Assembly (NCBI RefSeq): GCF_039596395.1
Contig: NZ_JBCNJT010000003.1
Location: 457,764-521,763, forward strand
Reading direction: 5' to 3'
Source: Fluviicola sp.
GTDB taxonomy: Bacteria; Bacteroidota; Bacteroidia; Flavobacteriales_D; Crocinitomicaceae
Length of the DNA stretch: 64,000 nt
Positions 42,601 through 51,447 of this stretch are shown piece after piece (within the stretch, counting starts at the first letter, position 1; every line of letters starts with the position of its first letter). The position numbers and the translations under genes are program-made. Under the pieces are notes generated by a model that saw only the letters and a program-made list of their open reading frames with translations, searched no databases and was not told where the DNA came from.

Positions 42601-45600
42601 GGCGTTTGCCTGTGTCGGGTTCACAACGGTCACAACCCGCGTATCTGAATTCGTACAGCCGGATCCATTCGTAAATGTATAAGTGAGGTTAAATGAGCCG
42701 ACTGAACTTGGAGTAAACTGCCCCGAAGAGGTAATTCCTGTTCCTGTCCAGTTTCCCCCGGCAGGAGTTGCAGTAAATTGAATCGGGAAAGGCTGGTTGC
42801 ACAATGTCGTATCGTTTCCTGCATTCACAAACGGAAGCGGATTTACGGTAATGAGCACGTTGTCTGTATTCGTACAACCGTTCGCATCTGTAAAAGAGTA
42901 AGTCAGTGTTTTATTCCCTGGTCCTGCAACAGTGGGCGTAAATGTTCCCGCAGGGTTGGTAATTCCTGTTCCCGACCAGGTTCCTCCGGCTGGAGTGCCG
43001 TTGAGTGTTTGAATTCCCGCATCGATACAAATGGAGTAATCAGTACCGGCATTGACAAGGGGTAAGGGATTCACTATTGCTACAAGCGTATCCCGTAGCA
43101 AACACGCTCCGGAACCTAAGGTGTAAACCAGGTTGAAGCTTCCGGCAATGGTAGGATTAAATATTCCCGCAGGAGTAGTAAATGAACCGCTCCAGGCTCC
43201 TCCGGCCGGTGTGGGAGATAAGGTCACATTCGGAGCGTCAATACAAACGGCAAAATCTGGTCCTGCGTCCGGTTGTGTGGGGCTGATGATGGTTACAACC
43301 CGCGTATCAGAATTAGTACATCCGTTTGCATTAGTGAAGGTATATGTGAGTGTAAAAGTTCCCGTTCCGTTTGGAGTGAAAAGCCCGCCGGAACTAACGT
43401 TGGGACCTGTCCAGGTTCCTCCGGCCGGTGAATAGCTTAATTGAAAAGGATTCGGTTGGTCACAGGCGGTAGTGTCCGGTCCGGCATTGACAACCGGTAG
43501 CGGGTTTACGGTAATGACCAGGTTATCTGTGGCGGTACATCCGTTTCCATTGGTGAATGAATAAATCACTGTTTTGGCTCCAGTTCCGGCAACAGCAGGT
43601 GTAAATTCTCCTGTTGGATTGGTAATCCCTGTTCCTGTCCAGGTTCCTCCTGCTGGAGTTCCGTTCAGTATTTGGATGCCTGCATCGATACAAACCGCGA
43701 AGTTCGGGCCTGCGTCTACGACCGGCAATGGATTTACCGTCATGAGCATGGTATCTCGCGATAAGCAGGTTCCTGTTCCGAAAGTGTAAACGAGTGTATG
43801 CGTTCCGACTACGTTAGGAGTGAAGACCCCGGCAGCGGTAATGCTGGTTCCGCTCCATGTTCCGCCGGAAGGAGTTCCGCTTAAGGTAATAGCTCCTGCA
43901 CCGAAACACCTCGAAGAATCCGGTCCGGCGAAGGCTGGCGTCGGGTTAACGACGGTTACAACCACGGTGTCGGTATTGGTACATCCGTTGCCGTTTGTAA
44001 AGGAATAAACCAGGTTGAAGCTTCCGGTACCGCCTGGGGTGAAAACTCCGCCGGAAGTTACATTCGGTCCGGTCCAGGTTCCTCCTGCCGGAGTTGGAGT
44101 GAATGTATATGGAATGGGCTGGTTGCAAAGCGTTACGTTCGGCCCGGCATTCACAACCGGTAAAGGATTTACTGTAATCGTGGCTGTAGTGGAGCCGGAA
44201 CAGGTTCCGTCCGATCCGGTAATGGTATACGTTTGAGTTGTTGTTGGATTTGCAGTAACCGTTGCGGTATTGGTCGTTGACAAGCCGGTTGCAGGGCTCC
44301 AGGTATAATTAGTAGCGCCGGAAGCTGTTAAAGACACTGATTGGCCGTTACAGATCGTTGCATTCGGAGGTGTTACCGTAATGACAGGAATCGGGTTCAC
44401 CGCTAAAGTAACCGAAGCACTTGGCCCGCTACAGCCGTTCATGGTGCCGGTTACGGTGTAAGTTCCGCCCTGGGCTAAGGTAACATTCGTTAAGTTGAAG
44501 TTTTGCTGCGTACTGTTAAAAGAATTGGGACCTGACCACGAATAAGTTGTTGAAGCGGAAGTACTGGAGGTGAAATTGGCTGTTCCGCCCACGCAAAGCG
44601 GTGTGTTTACCTGCGGATTCAATGCCGGAGGAATGGGTTTGATGATTACGGAAGTGTTTGCGGTGGTTGTACCGCAGGCATTGGTTACCGACAGGGAAAT
44701 AGGGAATGTTCCGGCTGCGGGATAAGAAACGCTTCCAGGAACAAGTGTGCCTGAACTGGCCGGTGTACCTCCTGTAAATGTCCAGCTATACGTATCGGAA
44801 GGTTCCAGGCAGTCGTTTACAACTGCGGTCGGATTCACGCTCAGTCCTGCACAGACGCTTGGAACGGCATTGATGCTGACTTGTGGCGGTTTCTGCGCTA
44901 CAATTGCCTGGGTGGAAATGAATGAACCGCATGAATTCGTTAAGGTTAAGCGAATGGTATAATTTCCGGGCTGCGTAAACTGGATTTGCGGGTTGACGGA
45001 TGAAGCGTTGGTTCCTCCCGTAAAGGCAAAAGCTCCCGAAGAAGGCAAGCAGGGGCTACCGTTGAAAAGCACCATCCAGTTGCGGGTCACATTACAGGTA
45101 TTTGCCAGGTTCGATGCATCGGTTACCTGCGCTGTAAACGGAATACACGCTGAAGTAGGTGTAACCGTAAATGACGGCACCGGCGGGTTCTCTATACAAA
45201 CCGTTCGGGTAATAATGTTGGAAGAACAGTTATTGGTTGCACTCAGTGTAACGGTATATGTTCCCGGCGCGGTATAAACATGCGTAGGATTGGTAGCTGT
45301 TGCAGTAGTCAGCGTTTGTCCGTCACCGAAATCCCACTGGAATAGGGTGCTGGAACTGCAGGCACTGTTGAACCCGGTTTGTGTACTGTTCAGGAACTGC
45401 ACAGGAGATCCCACACAATTGTTGGGAGCCGCAACAGTGAAGTTTGCTACCGGACCGGTATAAACGCGAATAGGCGAGATGGAGGCCTCACTGCTGTCGC
45501 ACAAATTGATTGCCTTCATACGGAATACAAATTGATTCCCCGGGCGTCCGCAGGAAGAAGTTGTGTAGGTATGACAAATGGTAGCAGGAGGCGGATGCGA

Positions 45601-46599
45601 AAGCGTATCTCTGGGCGAACCGTCGCCATAATCTACTACGTAATAGGTGGTGCTGTGATTGGATGAATAATTACTCAGCGGGAAACAAAGCGTAATCGGT
45701 CCGCAGCCGGTTGTTGCACCCGGGTTCGCCGCTCCGATTGCCGGGTTGGTGATGTTTGCAATGTTGTAAGAGGTGGATTGCACACAGCCGTTGGTTCCGG
45801 TAATGGTGTAAACCAGCGAGAAAATTTCTGCGGTAGTGTAGGTGTGGGAAACGCCCGCTCCGGGGAAAGTACCCGAACTGAAGTTGGGAGATCCGTCGCC
45901 CCACTGGATGGTGTAATTGGAAACTGCTGTGGTGGAAGAAGCATCGAAAACGGTCAGTGGAAAATTGGATCCGTCGCAATTGCGCATTCCTGCTATCGGG
46001 TCAATCAAGGCTGGGTTCGGAAGTGCGCTTACCGTTACGGTATGTGTCACGCTTGCCGTGCACCCGTTCGAATTGGTAACAACCAGTGTGACGGTATAGC
46101 TTTGGGTTCCGGTACCGACAGCGTTGTATTGATGAACCGGATTGACAAGGTTACTGGTGTTTTGAGCTCCCGATCCCGGTTCTCCGAAATTCCAGGAATA
46201 GGTCAGTCCGCTTCCGGATGAGGCATTGGTGAATTGGATCGGAACACTGGCACAGCTGTTATTGCCTGTAATAGTGAATCCAGCTGTTGGGGGAGGTGCT
46301 ATGGAAACAGTTACCTGGTCGGTGGTAGTGCAGCCCAGCGATGAACTGACCGTAAGCGTATAGGTTTGGCTGGTGCTTGCTGTAAGTACTGGGTTCGGAC
46401 AATTGGTGCAGGAAAGGCCTGCAGCCGGTGACCATGAATAAGAAAGTGTGCCTGGTCCGGTTCCTGCCGGTGTTCCTCCCAGCTGGATAGAAGCACCCGT
46501 GCAAACCGTCGAATCGGGGCCTGCATTTGCAGTACATTGCGCATACGTTGCCGCATGGAATAAAAGGAAAGCAGTAACAAGAAGTAATAGTTGCTTCAT
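39643..46599 (-). CDS. Giant cell-surface PKD/Ig-repeat adhesin with T9SS type B sorting domain
   Basis: 2318 residues. Signal peptide (1-20, ending T-Y-A-Q); Ig-like module (about 21-100); a PKD-type cluster (about 105-700) and a second Ig-like module (about 735-810). Next come nine approximately 74-residue modules in A-B-C order three times (about 810-1475), each with the N-A-G-P-D start and the G-G-T-W-(T/S)-G strand. Nine PKD repeats follow (about 1480-2215; W-x-F-G-D-G signature). A gliding-motility-associated type B sorting domain (about 2220-2318: L-F-I-P-N-A-M-S-P, I-Y-D-D-W-G-N-L-I-W) ends the protein. It is surface exported via T9SS with the SprF encoded three bases downstream; probable role in adhesion or gliding. 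Many Cys-Thr (C-T-N) pairs mark the modules. Confidence 0.93.
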   Translation of the reverse strand: MKQLLLLVTAFLLFHAATYAQCTANAGPDSTVCTGASIQLGGTPAGTGPGTLSYSWSPAAGLSCTNCPNPVLTASTSQTYTLTVSSSLGCTTTDQVTVSIAPPPTAGFTITGNNSCASVPIQFTNASSGSGLTYSWNFGEPGSGAQNTSNLVNPVHQYNAVGTGTQSYTVTLVVTNSNGCTASVTHTVTVSALPNPALIDPIAGMRNCDGSNFPLTVFDASSTTAVSNYTIQWGDGSPNFSSGTFPGAGVSHTYTTAEIFSLVYTITGTNGCVQSTSYNIANITNPAIGAANPGATTGCGPITLCFPLSNYSSNHSTTYYVVDYGDGSPRDTLSHPPPATICHTYTTSSCGRPGNQFVFRMKAINLCDSSEASISPIRVYTGPVANFTVAAPNNCVGSPVQFLNSTQTGFNSACSSSTLFQWDFGDGQTLTTATATNPTHVYTAPGTYTVTLSATNNCSSNIITRTVCIENPPVPSFTVTPTSACIPFTAQVTDASNLANTCNVTRNWMVLFNGSPCLPSSGAFAFTGGTNASSVNPQIQFTQPGNYTIRLTLTNSCGSFISTQAIVAQKPPQVSINAVPSVCAGLSVNPTAVVNDCLEPSDTYSWTFTGGTPASSGTLVPGSVSYPAAGTFPISLSVTNACGTTTANTSVIIKPIPPALNPQVNTPLCVGGTANFTSSTSASTTYSWSGPNSFNSTQQNFNLTNVTLAQGGTYTVTGTMNGCSGPSASVTLAVNPIPVITVTPPNATICNGQSVSLTASGATNYTWSPATGLSTTNTATVTANPTTTQTYTITGSDGTCSGSTTATITVNPLPVVNAGPNVTLCNQPIPYTFTPTPAGGTWTGPNVTSGGVFTPGGTGSFNLVYSFTNGNGCTNTDTVVVTVVNPTPAFAGPDSSRCFGAGAITLSGTPSGGTWSGTSITAAGVFTPNVVGTHTLVYTFGTGTCLSRDTMLMTVNPLPVVDAGPNFAVCIDAGIQILNGTPAGGTWTGTGITNPTGEFTPAVAGTGAKTVIYSFTNGNGCTATDNLVITVNPLPVVNAGPDTTACDQPNPFQLSYSPAGGTWTGPNVSSGGLFTPNGTGTFTLTYTFTNANGCTNSDTRVVTIISPTQPDAGPDFAVCIDAPNVTLSPTPAGGAWSGSFTTPAGIFNPTIAGSFNLVYTLGSGACLLRDTLVAIVNPLPLVNAGTDYSICIDAGIQTLNGTPAGGTWSGTGITNPAGTFTPTVAGPGNKTLTYSFTDANGCTNTDNVLITVNPLPFVNAGNDTTLCNQPFPIQFTATPAGGNWTGTGITSSGQFTPSSVGSFNLTYTFTNGSGCTNSDTRVVTVVNPTQANAGPDLEACIDAPNIQLSGTPATGTWTGSFVTSGGLFNPTNAGTFPLVISNGAGNCLTRDTMLFTVHPLPVVNVGADEEFCPSDNAVNFSGNPANGVWSGNGITDATLGTFDPGIAPVGTNTIVYTFTNPTTGCINRDTLLAIVHPMPVANFTFNPITCIGTNELFTNTSTLANQNNWSFGDGNTSSLVSPIHGYASAGFFDTKLVVTTTFGCLDSITHQIEVRIPPVADFSLTPDSSCGPMLVNFTDLSLGQSLAYNWDYGNGQSSTNPTPVSQTYPASTTSDTSYTITLSLTNFCGSSSHSEQITVMPSPTAVFGTLTDIGCTPLVLDMVNNSFGLPDTYDWNFGDGTTSNTSASTLQHTFYTGTEDTTYTIQLIVSNECGSDTIQHQITVLPPQVNAFFNIDAPSGCVPHTINLTQFSQGASFSSWDFGDGNLSTTYNPTHTFTSPGTYVVSLFAAGCGFDTATTIVTVHPLPQIDFTSLDSVCLNQGMTFTNLSTGVASMNWDFGDGTSSSLTNPVHAYSSPGFYTVTLSGISQSYGCTTQKTKIIKVNPGPTSQFSLGPNAGCMELTVQMTNNSAGIVSQVWNFGDGNSSILNNPSHTFTSAGSYAVQLIVLDNIGCPDTATQVVTVYPLPVVDFTFTPVDPCVQPTLVNFTDQSTDVVGYAWNFGNGLTSTLTNPGTTYQQVGDYTVTLVGTTIHGCIDSIQKTVSSYQMPVASFTLPTDSLCVGEAILLQANTQFANSVSWLLGNGTVLTQNPVSTSFSASGTYPVTLVAYGNGGCNDTVSASTSITVLPQPTADFSYTNVEGPEPLSGIVDFTNLSSLADYYSWEFGNGTTSSEENPVIRYETDGEFTVTLIASTIYGCADTVVKPITVDFFYGLFIPNAMSPGHTDFEVANFVPKGVNMKEFELLIYDDWGNLIWSTTALDENGRPTEHWDGTYHGEPVQQDAYVWKASATFKNSNVWEGKEYPKGRIKRSGTVTVIR
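42175..44170 (-). repeat. Coding higher-order repeat: three A-B-C supermodules in the adhesin
   Basis: Nine tandem modules of about 220 bases. A modules carry C-(N/D)-Q-P (starting near 44170, 43500 and 42840). B modules carry a C-L-x-R-D-T end (near 43950, 43285 and 42625). C modules carry C-I-D-A-G-I-Q (near 43730 and 43070), with a diverged third C near 42410. The supermodule is about 665 bases. Boundaries are estimates. Confidence 0.75.
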
Positions 46600-46807
46600 T
46601 CGTAGTTTTCTAGCCGGTACAAAGGATGAAAATAAATTTCAAACCTGAAATACGTCATTTGTAGTAATAGCACTTGCCACTCAAGCTATTGGTGAGCTAA
46701 TTTATGGAATAAAACGGAAAAAAGGAAACGTGTTGCCTGTAAAAAGAAAACCCAGATCAGGGAGCAGGAGAATTTCTATTCACTATTGGTTTTCGTACGG
46801 GAATCAT
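46600..46807. other. Upstream region of the giant adhesin gene
   Basis: No gene. On the minus strand TTTGTACC lies just upstream of the start (46611-46625 region), resembling the -7/+1 sequence seen at ccsBA and at the beta-helix gene. The rest is AT-rich with nothing recognised. Confidence 0.35.
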
Positions 46808-46839
46808 GGTTTGCCAAATGGCAAACAGGCAAATTGGCA
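46808..46839. repeat. TTTGCC/GGCAAA element, copy 2
   Basis: 29 of 32 bases match 32035-32066; the only differences are A/T swaps at three positions. One more TTTGC word follows (46842-46846). It lies about 210 bases ahead of the adhesin start and beyond the terminator of the next T9SS gene. Confidence 0.7.
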
Positions 46840-46887
46840 AATTTGCGAAGCAGTGCCGGCGGTCCTGTCAGAGTGTAATTAACTAAA

Positions 46888-46916
46888 AAAGCCCCGACAT
46901 TTATCGTCGGGGCTTT
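46888..46916 (-). terminator. Terminator after the 343-residue T9SS gene
   Basis: AAAGCCCCGAC (46888-46898) and GTCGGGGCTTT (46906-46916), a perfect 11-bp stem with a 7-base loop followed on the minus strand by TTTTTT. It lies about 20 bases past the stop. Confidence 0.92.
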
Positions 46917-46937
46917 CAAGTATCCTGAGACTATTTC

Positions 46938-47966
46938 TTAGTTGATAGTCAGTTTTTTTGTAGACTTAATTCCGTTAGCGGATACAACTACGTTGTAAAT
47001 TCCAGCCTGGAAATCAGATACGTTCAACGTTTGGGAAGTTCCGTTGTTTTGAGTAGTCAAAACGGTTCTTCCTGCCATGTCAACTATAGCAATTGTTTCG
47101 TTTCCTGTCAATCCGGAAATAACCACTGACTCGTTTGCAGGGTTCGGGTATACTTCAAATGCAATTTTGTTGTTTTCAGCTACATTCAAATATTCGTCCG
47201 GAGCCATGCTGCTCATAACGATGTGCTGTGTAGTTGGTGTACCTGCCAATGTGATTACCAATGTGGAGTGAACCAAAACCGGAAGGTAAGGACTTGTCAT
47301 CGTGTAATATTCGTATTGTGTTCTTTCCATAACTACATTTCCAAATCCTGGGATCGGAATAACAGCAGTTGCCTGATCGTGCAATTTAAAACGGGATACA
47401 TTCGATAAAGTAGTCGCTGCATTCAATTTCAATGTTCCCTGGCCATCAAATTTTGTATCGATGTTCCCGGATGTTGCCAATGATCCGAAATTATCTGTAT
47501 TAGCGTTTCCGGAAAATGCATCTGTCAGGTTATTCGTGATTGCGTAAGGGTAGTTCATGATCAAAGCATCGTTTGCCCCACCGCTGAAAACAACGCGAAC
47601 AGTACCTGCACCACTTCCACCGTCAAAAGCGTATCCCTGAGAAATACGTGAGCTGGCGCTGGATGTATAGTAAGAAGTCATGAAACCTGCGATATCAATT
47701 GCCCACGTAGAAGAAGGGTAATCGCTTCCGTTTGTAGTTGCAGAAGGAAGAGCTACAGAAACAACTTTCGTTTCACCGGCAATACCCGGAGTTGTACTGT
47801 AATCCCAGGTAACTCCTGTTCCTGTAACAGCTGCATAATCAACTGCATTGGAATCCAAAACATACATCGTAACGGATGATCCCATTACCGGTTCGTTTGA
47901 TTGGGTAAACTGACCGAAAGCAGCTCCCGTAATTAAGCTAGTAGCTAAGAGTAAATTTAATTTCAT
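46938..47966 (-). CDS. Secreted protein with T9SS type A sorting domain
   Basis: 342 residues. Signal peptide (M-K-L-N-L-L-L-A-T-S-L-I-T-G, cleavage near F-G-Q) then a beta-rich region (about 20-260) that I cannot assign to a family, rich in Ser, Thr and Gly with V-T-W-D-Y-S and Y-Y-T-S-S-A-S-S. The C-terminal 75 residues (F-E-V-Y-P-N-P-A-N-E onward, ending S-T-K-K-L-T-I-N) are a type A T9SS sorting domain. The gene has its own strong terminator. The product is a cell-surface or released protein of unknown function. Confidence 0.85.
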   Translation of the reverse strand: MKLNLLLATSLITGAAFGQFTQSNEPVMGSSVTMYVLDSNAVDYAAVTGTGVTWDYSTTPGIAGETKVVSVALPSATTNGSDYPSSTWAIDIAGFMTSYYTSSASSRISQGYAFDGGSGAGTVRVVFSGGANDALIMNYPYAITNNLTDAFSGNANTDNFGSLATSGNIDTKFDGQGTLKLNAATTLSNVSRFKLHDQATAVIPIPGFGNVVMERTQYEYYTMTSPYLPVLVHSTLVITLAGTPTTQHIVMSSMAPDEYLNVAENNKIAFEVYPNPANESVVISGLTGNETIAIVDMAGRTVLTTQNNGTSQTLNVSDFQAGIYNVVVSANGIKSTKKLTIN

Positions 47967-48104
47967 AGTTTATTTTTTTTCTAAAATTACAATTTTACAA
48001 GGTTCCCGGTTCAACTTTTTATTTGAATGGTAACATTTGTTTTTTGAAAGAATACTTATTTAACAAAAAGGTTGGAAAATTCTACAGGAACAAATTTTAT
48101 ATTC

Positions 48105-48176
48105 TTTTTCAAATGTTCAAATCGAACTGCTTAACCTTTGGAACTTCATTGAACTATTTTTTGAACTCTTGAACCT
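48105..48176. repeat. GTTCAA/TTGAAC word cluster, site 3
   Basis: TTTTTCAAATGTTCAAATCG, then CTTTGGAACTTCATTGAACT, TTTTTTGAACTCTTGAACC: alternate orientations of the same word, directly after the stop of the outer-membrane protein gene (minus strand). Compare 15691-15761 and 21240-21326. Confidence 0.5.
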
Positions 48177-48184
48177 TACAAATC

Positions 48185-49078
48185 TTAGAGCATAATCACC
48201 AATCCGGTTCTCAAACTGAATAAATTCTGGAAACGGTACCGCGACAATTGATTTTTGTATTCTTCCGTGTAGTCCGTTCCGTTATACGGATAGTAACTTA
48301 CCGTACCGAAAAAATCGTCAATTGCTGCCTGGATAGGGAAGTTCACATGCACATATCCGCCGAAATTCCAGGCAATACTTTTCGAAATGGCCAAACGGTA
48401 TTCCAAACCATACATCACGGTCAGGTTCACAACAGATTCATCTTTAAAACGAATGTCCTGGTTGCTGATCATAATGGAATCAGTAGGGTAGTAATTGTAC
48501 TCGATAGCATCTGAAGCGGTAATGGTTTTGTAGTTTCCGGACTTTAATTTGGAAAGCTCCACACCAAGTCCAAGTACATTCACCAAACCGGTCGGCATGT
48601 TTGAACCTCTTGATGCAATTTCAATGCGTGGCATGATCCGGATCGTATTGTATTTTACGCGCGCATCGTATCCCCCGGTGGTGCCATAGTAATATCCCCA
48701 TTCGTCATACAGGTTTTTGGTTCCCATGTTTTGCAGGAAAATATTTCCAGCATAGTAATTGAAATCAACCGATAATGCCAGGCGTTCTTTTAACAGGAAC
48801 CCCAGGTTTGCGTAAAGGCTGTAATTGAACTGGTCACTTTTGATCTGGTTCCGGTAACTGCTGTAATAAGCATACGTGCGGAGTTTGGATTCGTTGTAGC
48901 TGGTCAGTTTCAAAAGCGTATTGTGATGTCCTCCTGCTCCCAATTGGAGTGTGAAGCGCTTTCCGTAGAATCCGGTGAGCTCGTTTTTCTTCTTCGCTGC
49001 ATCCGTTTTGTTTGTCTGGGCAAGAGAAACGGAGCTTATAAAAGAAACTGCAAGGATTAGAGATACTATTCGTAACAT
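48185..49078 (-). CDS. Outer-membrane beta-barrel protein of unknown function
   Basis: 297 residues. Signal peptide (S-L-I-L-A-V-S-F-I-S-S-V-S-L-A-Q) followed by alternating amphipathic strands (F-T-L-Q-L-G-A-G-G, Y-S-L-Y-A-N-L-G-F-L-L, L-A-L-S-V-D-F-N-Y-Y) typical of a small porin-like barrel. It ends S-L-R-T-G-L-V-I-M-L. It follows the M48 peptidase gene by six bases on the same strand, so the two are co-transcribed. Substrate or partner unknown; an envelope-maintenance link with the peptidase is plausible. Confidence 0.75.
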   Translation of the reverse strand: MLRIVSLILAVSFISSVSLAQTNKTDAAKKKNELTGFYGKRFTLQLGAGGHHNTLLKLTSYNESKLRTYAYYSSYRNQIKSDQFNYSLYANLGFLLKERLALSVDFNYYAGNIFLQNMGTKNLYDEWGYYYGTTGGYDARVKYNTIRIMPRIEIASRGSNMPTGLVNVLGLGVELSKLKSGNYKTITASDAIEYNYYPTDSIMISNQDIRFKDESVVNLTVMYGLEYRLAISKSIAWNFGGYVHVNFPIQAAIDDFFGTVSYYPYNGTDYTEEYKNQLSRYRFQNLFSLRTGLVIML

Positions 49079-49084
49079 GTGATT

Positions 49085-51289
49085 TTAGTTAGTTGATTTG
49101 AAAATTTCGTAGATTTTGGATCCCAGCATTACTTTGGAAGGTCTTCCGCTGATCAGGTATTCATTGGATACAGCCGCATGGCCGTTTTTCAAATCAACCC
49201 CTACAAATTGAATCTTTGTTTTTTGAGAATCCAGTAATTTACCCGTTAAAAGAATTAGTGCCATCGGCGGAACATACCACGTTGCAATAACTGGTCTTGC
49301 TACGGTCATCGGAGCACTTTTCTTGGCGTCCATATAGGCAAATAGCGGAATCAGGATCACGTCGGAGCTGTATTTCTTCGTCATGTTCTGCAATTCGGTA
49401 TAGTCAACCGGGAAAAAGTTCACTTTCGAATAGCCGTCTGTTTGTCGCAATGCCGATTTCAGGAAGGTAAATGCATGGATTCCTTCAATGGTGAGTTCGT
49501 TCGGAGCATTGTCCGTACTGAAGTTATACCCGTTGTCAGCAGCTTCCTCCAGGATCAGTTCCGTGGCATTTGCCCGGATAGATTCAGACATGTTCACCGT
49601 TTTTTTGGATGATTCCAGGATTTCCACATTCGGTTCCGTCAATGCAATGCTTTTACTCTTCAGATCAGGAATTGCAGGAATGAGTTTCGAATTGGCTTCC
49701 TGCTTATTGGATGTACTCGCTGAATTGTTCTGAGCCGCTTTGAATGCCTTTACGAAACTGCTGTCAGAAAGGATGTCTTTCATTCCATAGAGGTAATATG
49801 CCGTTGAATCAAAGACCTGTGCTTCGATGTTGCCGTCAGCAGATCTTTTTTTCTTGATCTTGTCGTATTTGGATTCGTTTGTTTTTACCGGCTCGGCTTT
49901 TGTCAAACTGTCAACCGGGATTTTAGCAATCGAATCATTGTAGTTCTTATTTCGCTGAACGGCCTGGTGATAATCGTATTTGGAGAATGATTCCAGTGCG
50001 AATTGTTTCGTATTGGCAGCGGTTTCCACCATGCGGTCGTAGATAGCCTGGATTTCAGTATTTGAAGGATTAGCCGCACGGATGTCGTAAATCTGTCGCA
50101 ATGCAATCGTTGAAAGCTCCAGTTTGTCCATTTTCTTTAGAATGGAGTGAAGTACCGCTATTTCGCCTTCTTTATGGATACGGGATTCATAAGGTTTCGA
50201 CATACCGGCAGATTTGGTTTGCGCCAGTGCCAGCCACGTTTTTGCTTTCATGGAAATCAGGTACTGCGACTGCGGAAACTCTTTTTCCAGGATGTAGATG
50301 GAATAAAGTGCGTTCGTCAGGTCCAGCGAAAGAATGCTGTTTCTTACGGATTCGAAGCGGGCAATGGTGCGGATCTCATTAAAACGGTCCGCGCCGAGTA
50401 CGTTCGGGCTTCCGTTCCATCCGGTTCCTTTTGCCAGCACATCCAGCACCTGTTTTTTGCGCTTGGAAATGTTCGGATGCGAACTCTTGCTGTCGTTGTA
50501 ATTCTCTTCGGCAGTAATAGCAAATGTTTCTTTCGGGAATTTGAATTCCGGGACATAAAAATCGTGGGAATTAAAGAAGGTTTCCGGGATTTTGTATTCG
50601 TCAAAAGGAAGGTAGGAATACATCAGTACATCGAAAGTGGGTTCGATCAATGCTTCGTCATACCCGGCTTTTTTGTAAAGTTCGATTGCATCTGCATCTG
50701 CTTCCAGTTCGCGCTCTTTGCTGTAAGTACTTAGTTCGTAGTAATTGGCATTTCTCAACACCGTTTTTTGCTTGAAACGCTCCAATACGTGTTTGCGTTT
50801 GTAGTGTGCAATCTCATGGGCAAGTACGTAAGCAATCTGGGCTTCGGAACTCACTTGTGAAATCAGTCCGGTGGTCACGAAAATAATTCCCTGGTCGGTA
50901 GAAAACGCATTGGTTTCATTGGATTTCAGGGTGTAAAAGCGCAATTGGCTGAATGTTTCGCGGTCGTCCTTCAATAAATTCTTTGCGATGTCTTTTACAT
51001 ACAAGGAAACGGGATCTCCGAACACACAAACTTCGGAATGCAGGATTTCATCGATAGCCGAGTGAATGCCGGTGTAGAATTTCTTTTTGGAGGCTGCATC
51101 CAGTTCCGGTCGGCTGATTTGAATGTCGCGGTCTACTTTTTCGTAAGTGGAAAGACTGAAATCTTCGGGAATGGACCCGGCGGAAAGCAACGTTTTGTAT
51201 TGGTTGAAATCTGTTTTGGACTGGGCAGATAAAGATCCTGAAACAGCGCATGATAATAGGCAGGTTAGCAAGAATGTTTGTTTTAACAT
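49085..51289 (-). CDS. M48-family periplasmic metallopeptidase
   Basis: 734 residues from ATG 51289, which opens a signal peptide (L-L-T-C-L-L-S-C-A-V-S-G, cleavage near L-S-A-Q). The M48 domain has H-E-I-A-H-Y near residue 157 (zinc ligands and catalytic Glu) and the downstream E-L-E-A-D-A-D third ligand near 190. Residues about 330-470 are helical and TPR-like, as in BepA-type envelope proteases; the C-terminal 200 residues are a domain I do not recognise. No transmembrane helices are present. It probably performs protein quality control at the outer membrane and forms an operon with the adjacent barrel protein. Confidence 0.87.
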   Translation of the reverse strand: MLKQTFLLTCLLSCAVSGSLSAQSKTDFNQYKTLLSAGSIPEDFSLSTYEKVDRDIQISRPELDAASKKKFYTGIHSAIDEILHSEVCVFGDPVSLYVKDIAKNLLKDDRETFSQLRFYTLKSNETNAFSTDQGIIFVTTGLISQVSSEAQIAYVLAHEIAHYKRKHVLERFKQKTVLRNANYYELSTYSKERELEADADAIELYKKAGYDEALIEPTFDVLMYSYLPFDEYKIPETFFNSHDFYVPEFKFPKETFAITAEENYNDSKSSHPNISKRKKQVLDVLAKGTGWNGSPNVLGADRFNEIRTIARFESVRNSILSLDLTNALYSIYILEKEFPQSQYLISMKAKTWLALAQTKSAGMSKPYESRIHKEGEIAVLHSILKKMDKLELSTIALRQIYDIRAANPSNTEIQAIYDRMVETAANTKQFALESFSKYDYHQAVQRNKNYNDSIAKIPVDSLTKAEPVKTNESKYDKIKKKRSADGNIEAQVFDSTAYYLYGMKDILSDSSFVKAFKAAQNNSASTSNKQEANSKLIPAIPDLKSKSIALTEPNVEILESSKKTVNMSESIRANATELILEEAADNGYNFSTDNAPNELTIEGIHAFTFLKSALRQTDGYSKVNFFPVDYTELQNMTKKYSSDVILIPLFAYMDAKKSAPMTVARPVIATWYVPPMALILLTGKLLDSQKTKIQFVGVDLKNGHAAVSNEYLISGRPSKVMLGSKIYEIFKSTN

Positions 51290-51421
51290 AACCGGTTTTT
51301 TAGGTATCAGGGCATAAAAGTAATGAATCCGGCAGAATATTGAGGAACCTGGGGAAGATTTGTTGAACTGCACTAATCCGCCGCGGCGGATTCAGTTATC
51401 AAAAACTTCGTTTTTTCTTAG

Positions 51422-51429
51422 TATGTTTG
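51422..51429 (+). promoter_or_regulatory. -7 box TATGTTTG upstream of the permease
   Basis: A TAnnTTTG match 18 bases before the chosen ATG at 51448. It supports this start over an in-frame TTG at 51427 that lies inside the box. Confidence 0.55.
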
Positions 51430-51447
51430 TCACCCTTGCGAAATACT

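Noticed and set aside
42172..42648. Several 60-160-residue plus-strand frames across the giant adhesin
   Set aside because: Repeat composition of the sense gene keeps complementary frames open; they repeat with the modules and resemble no protein family.
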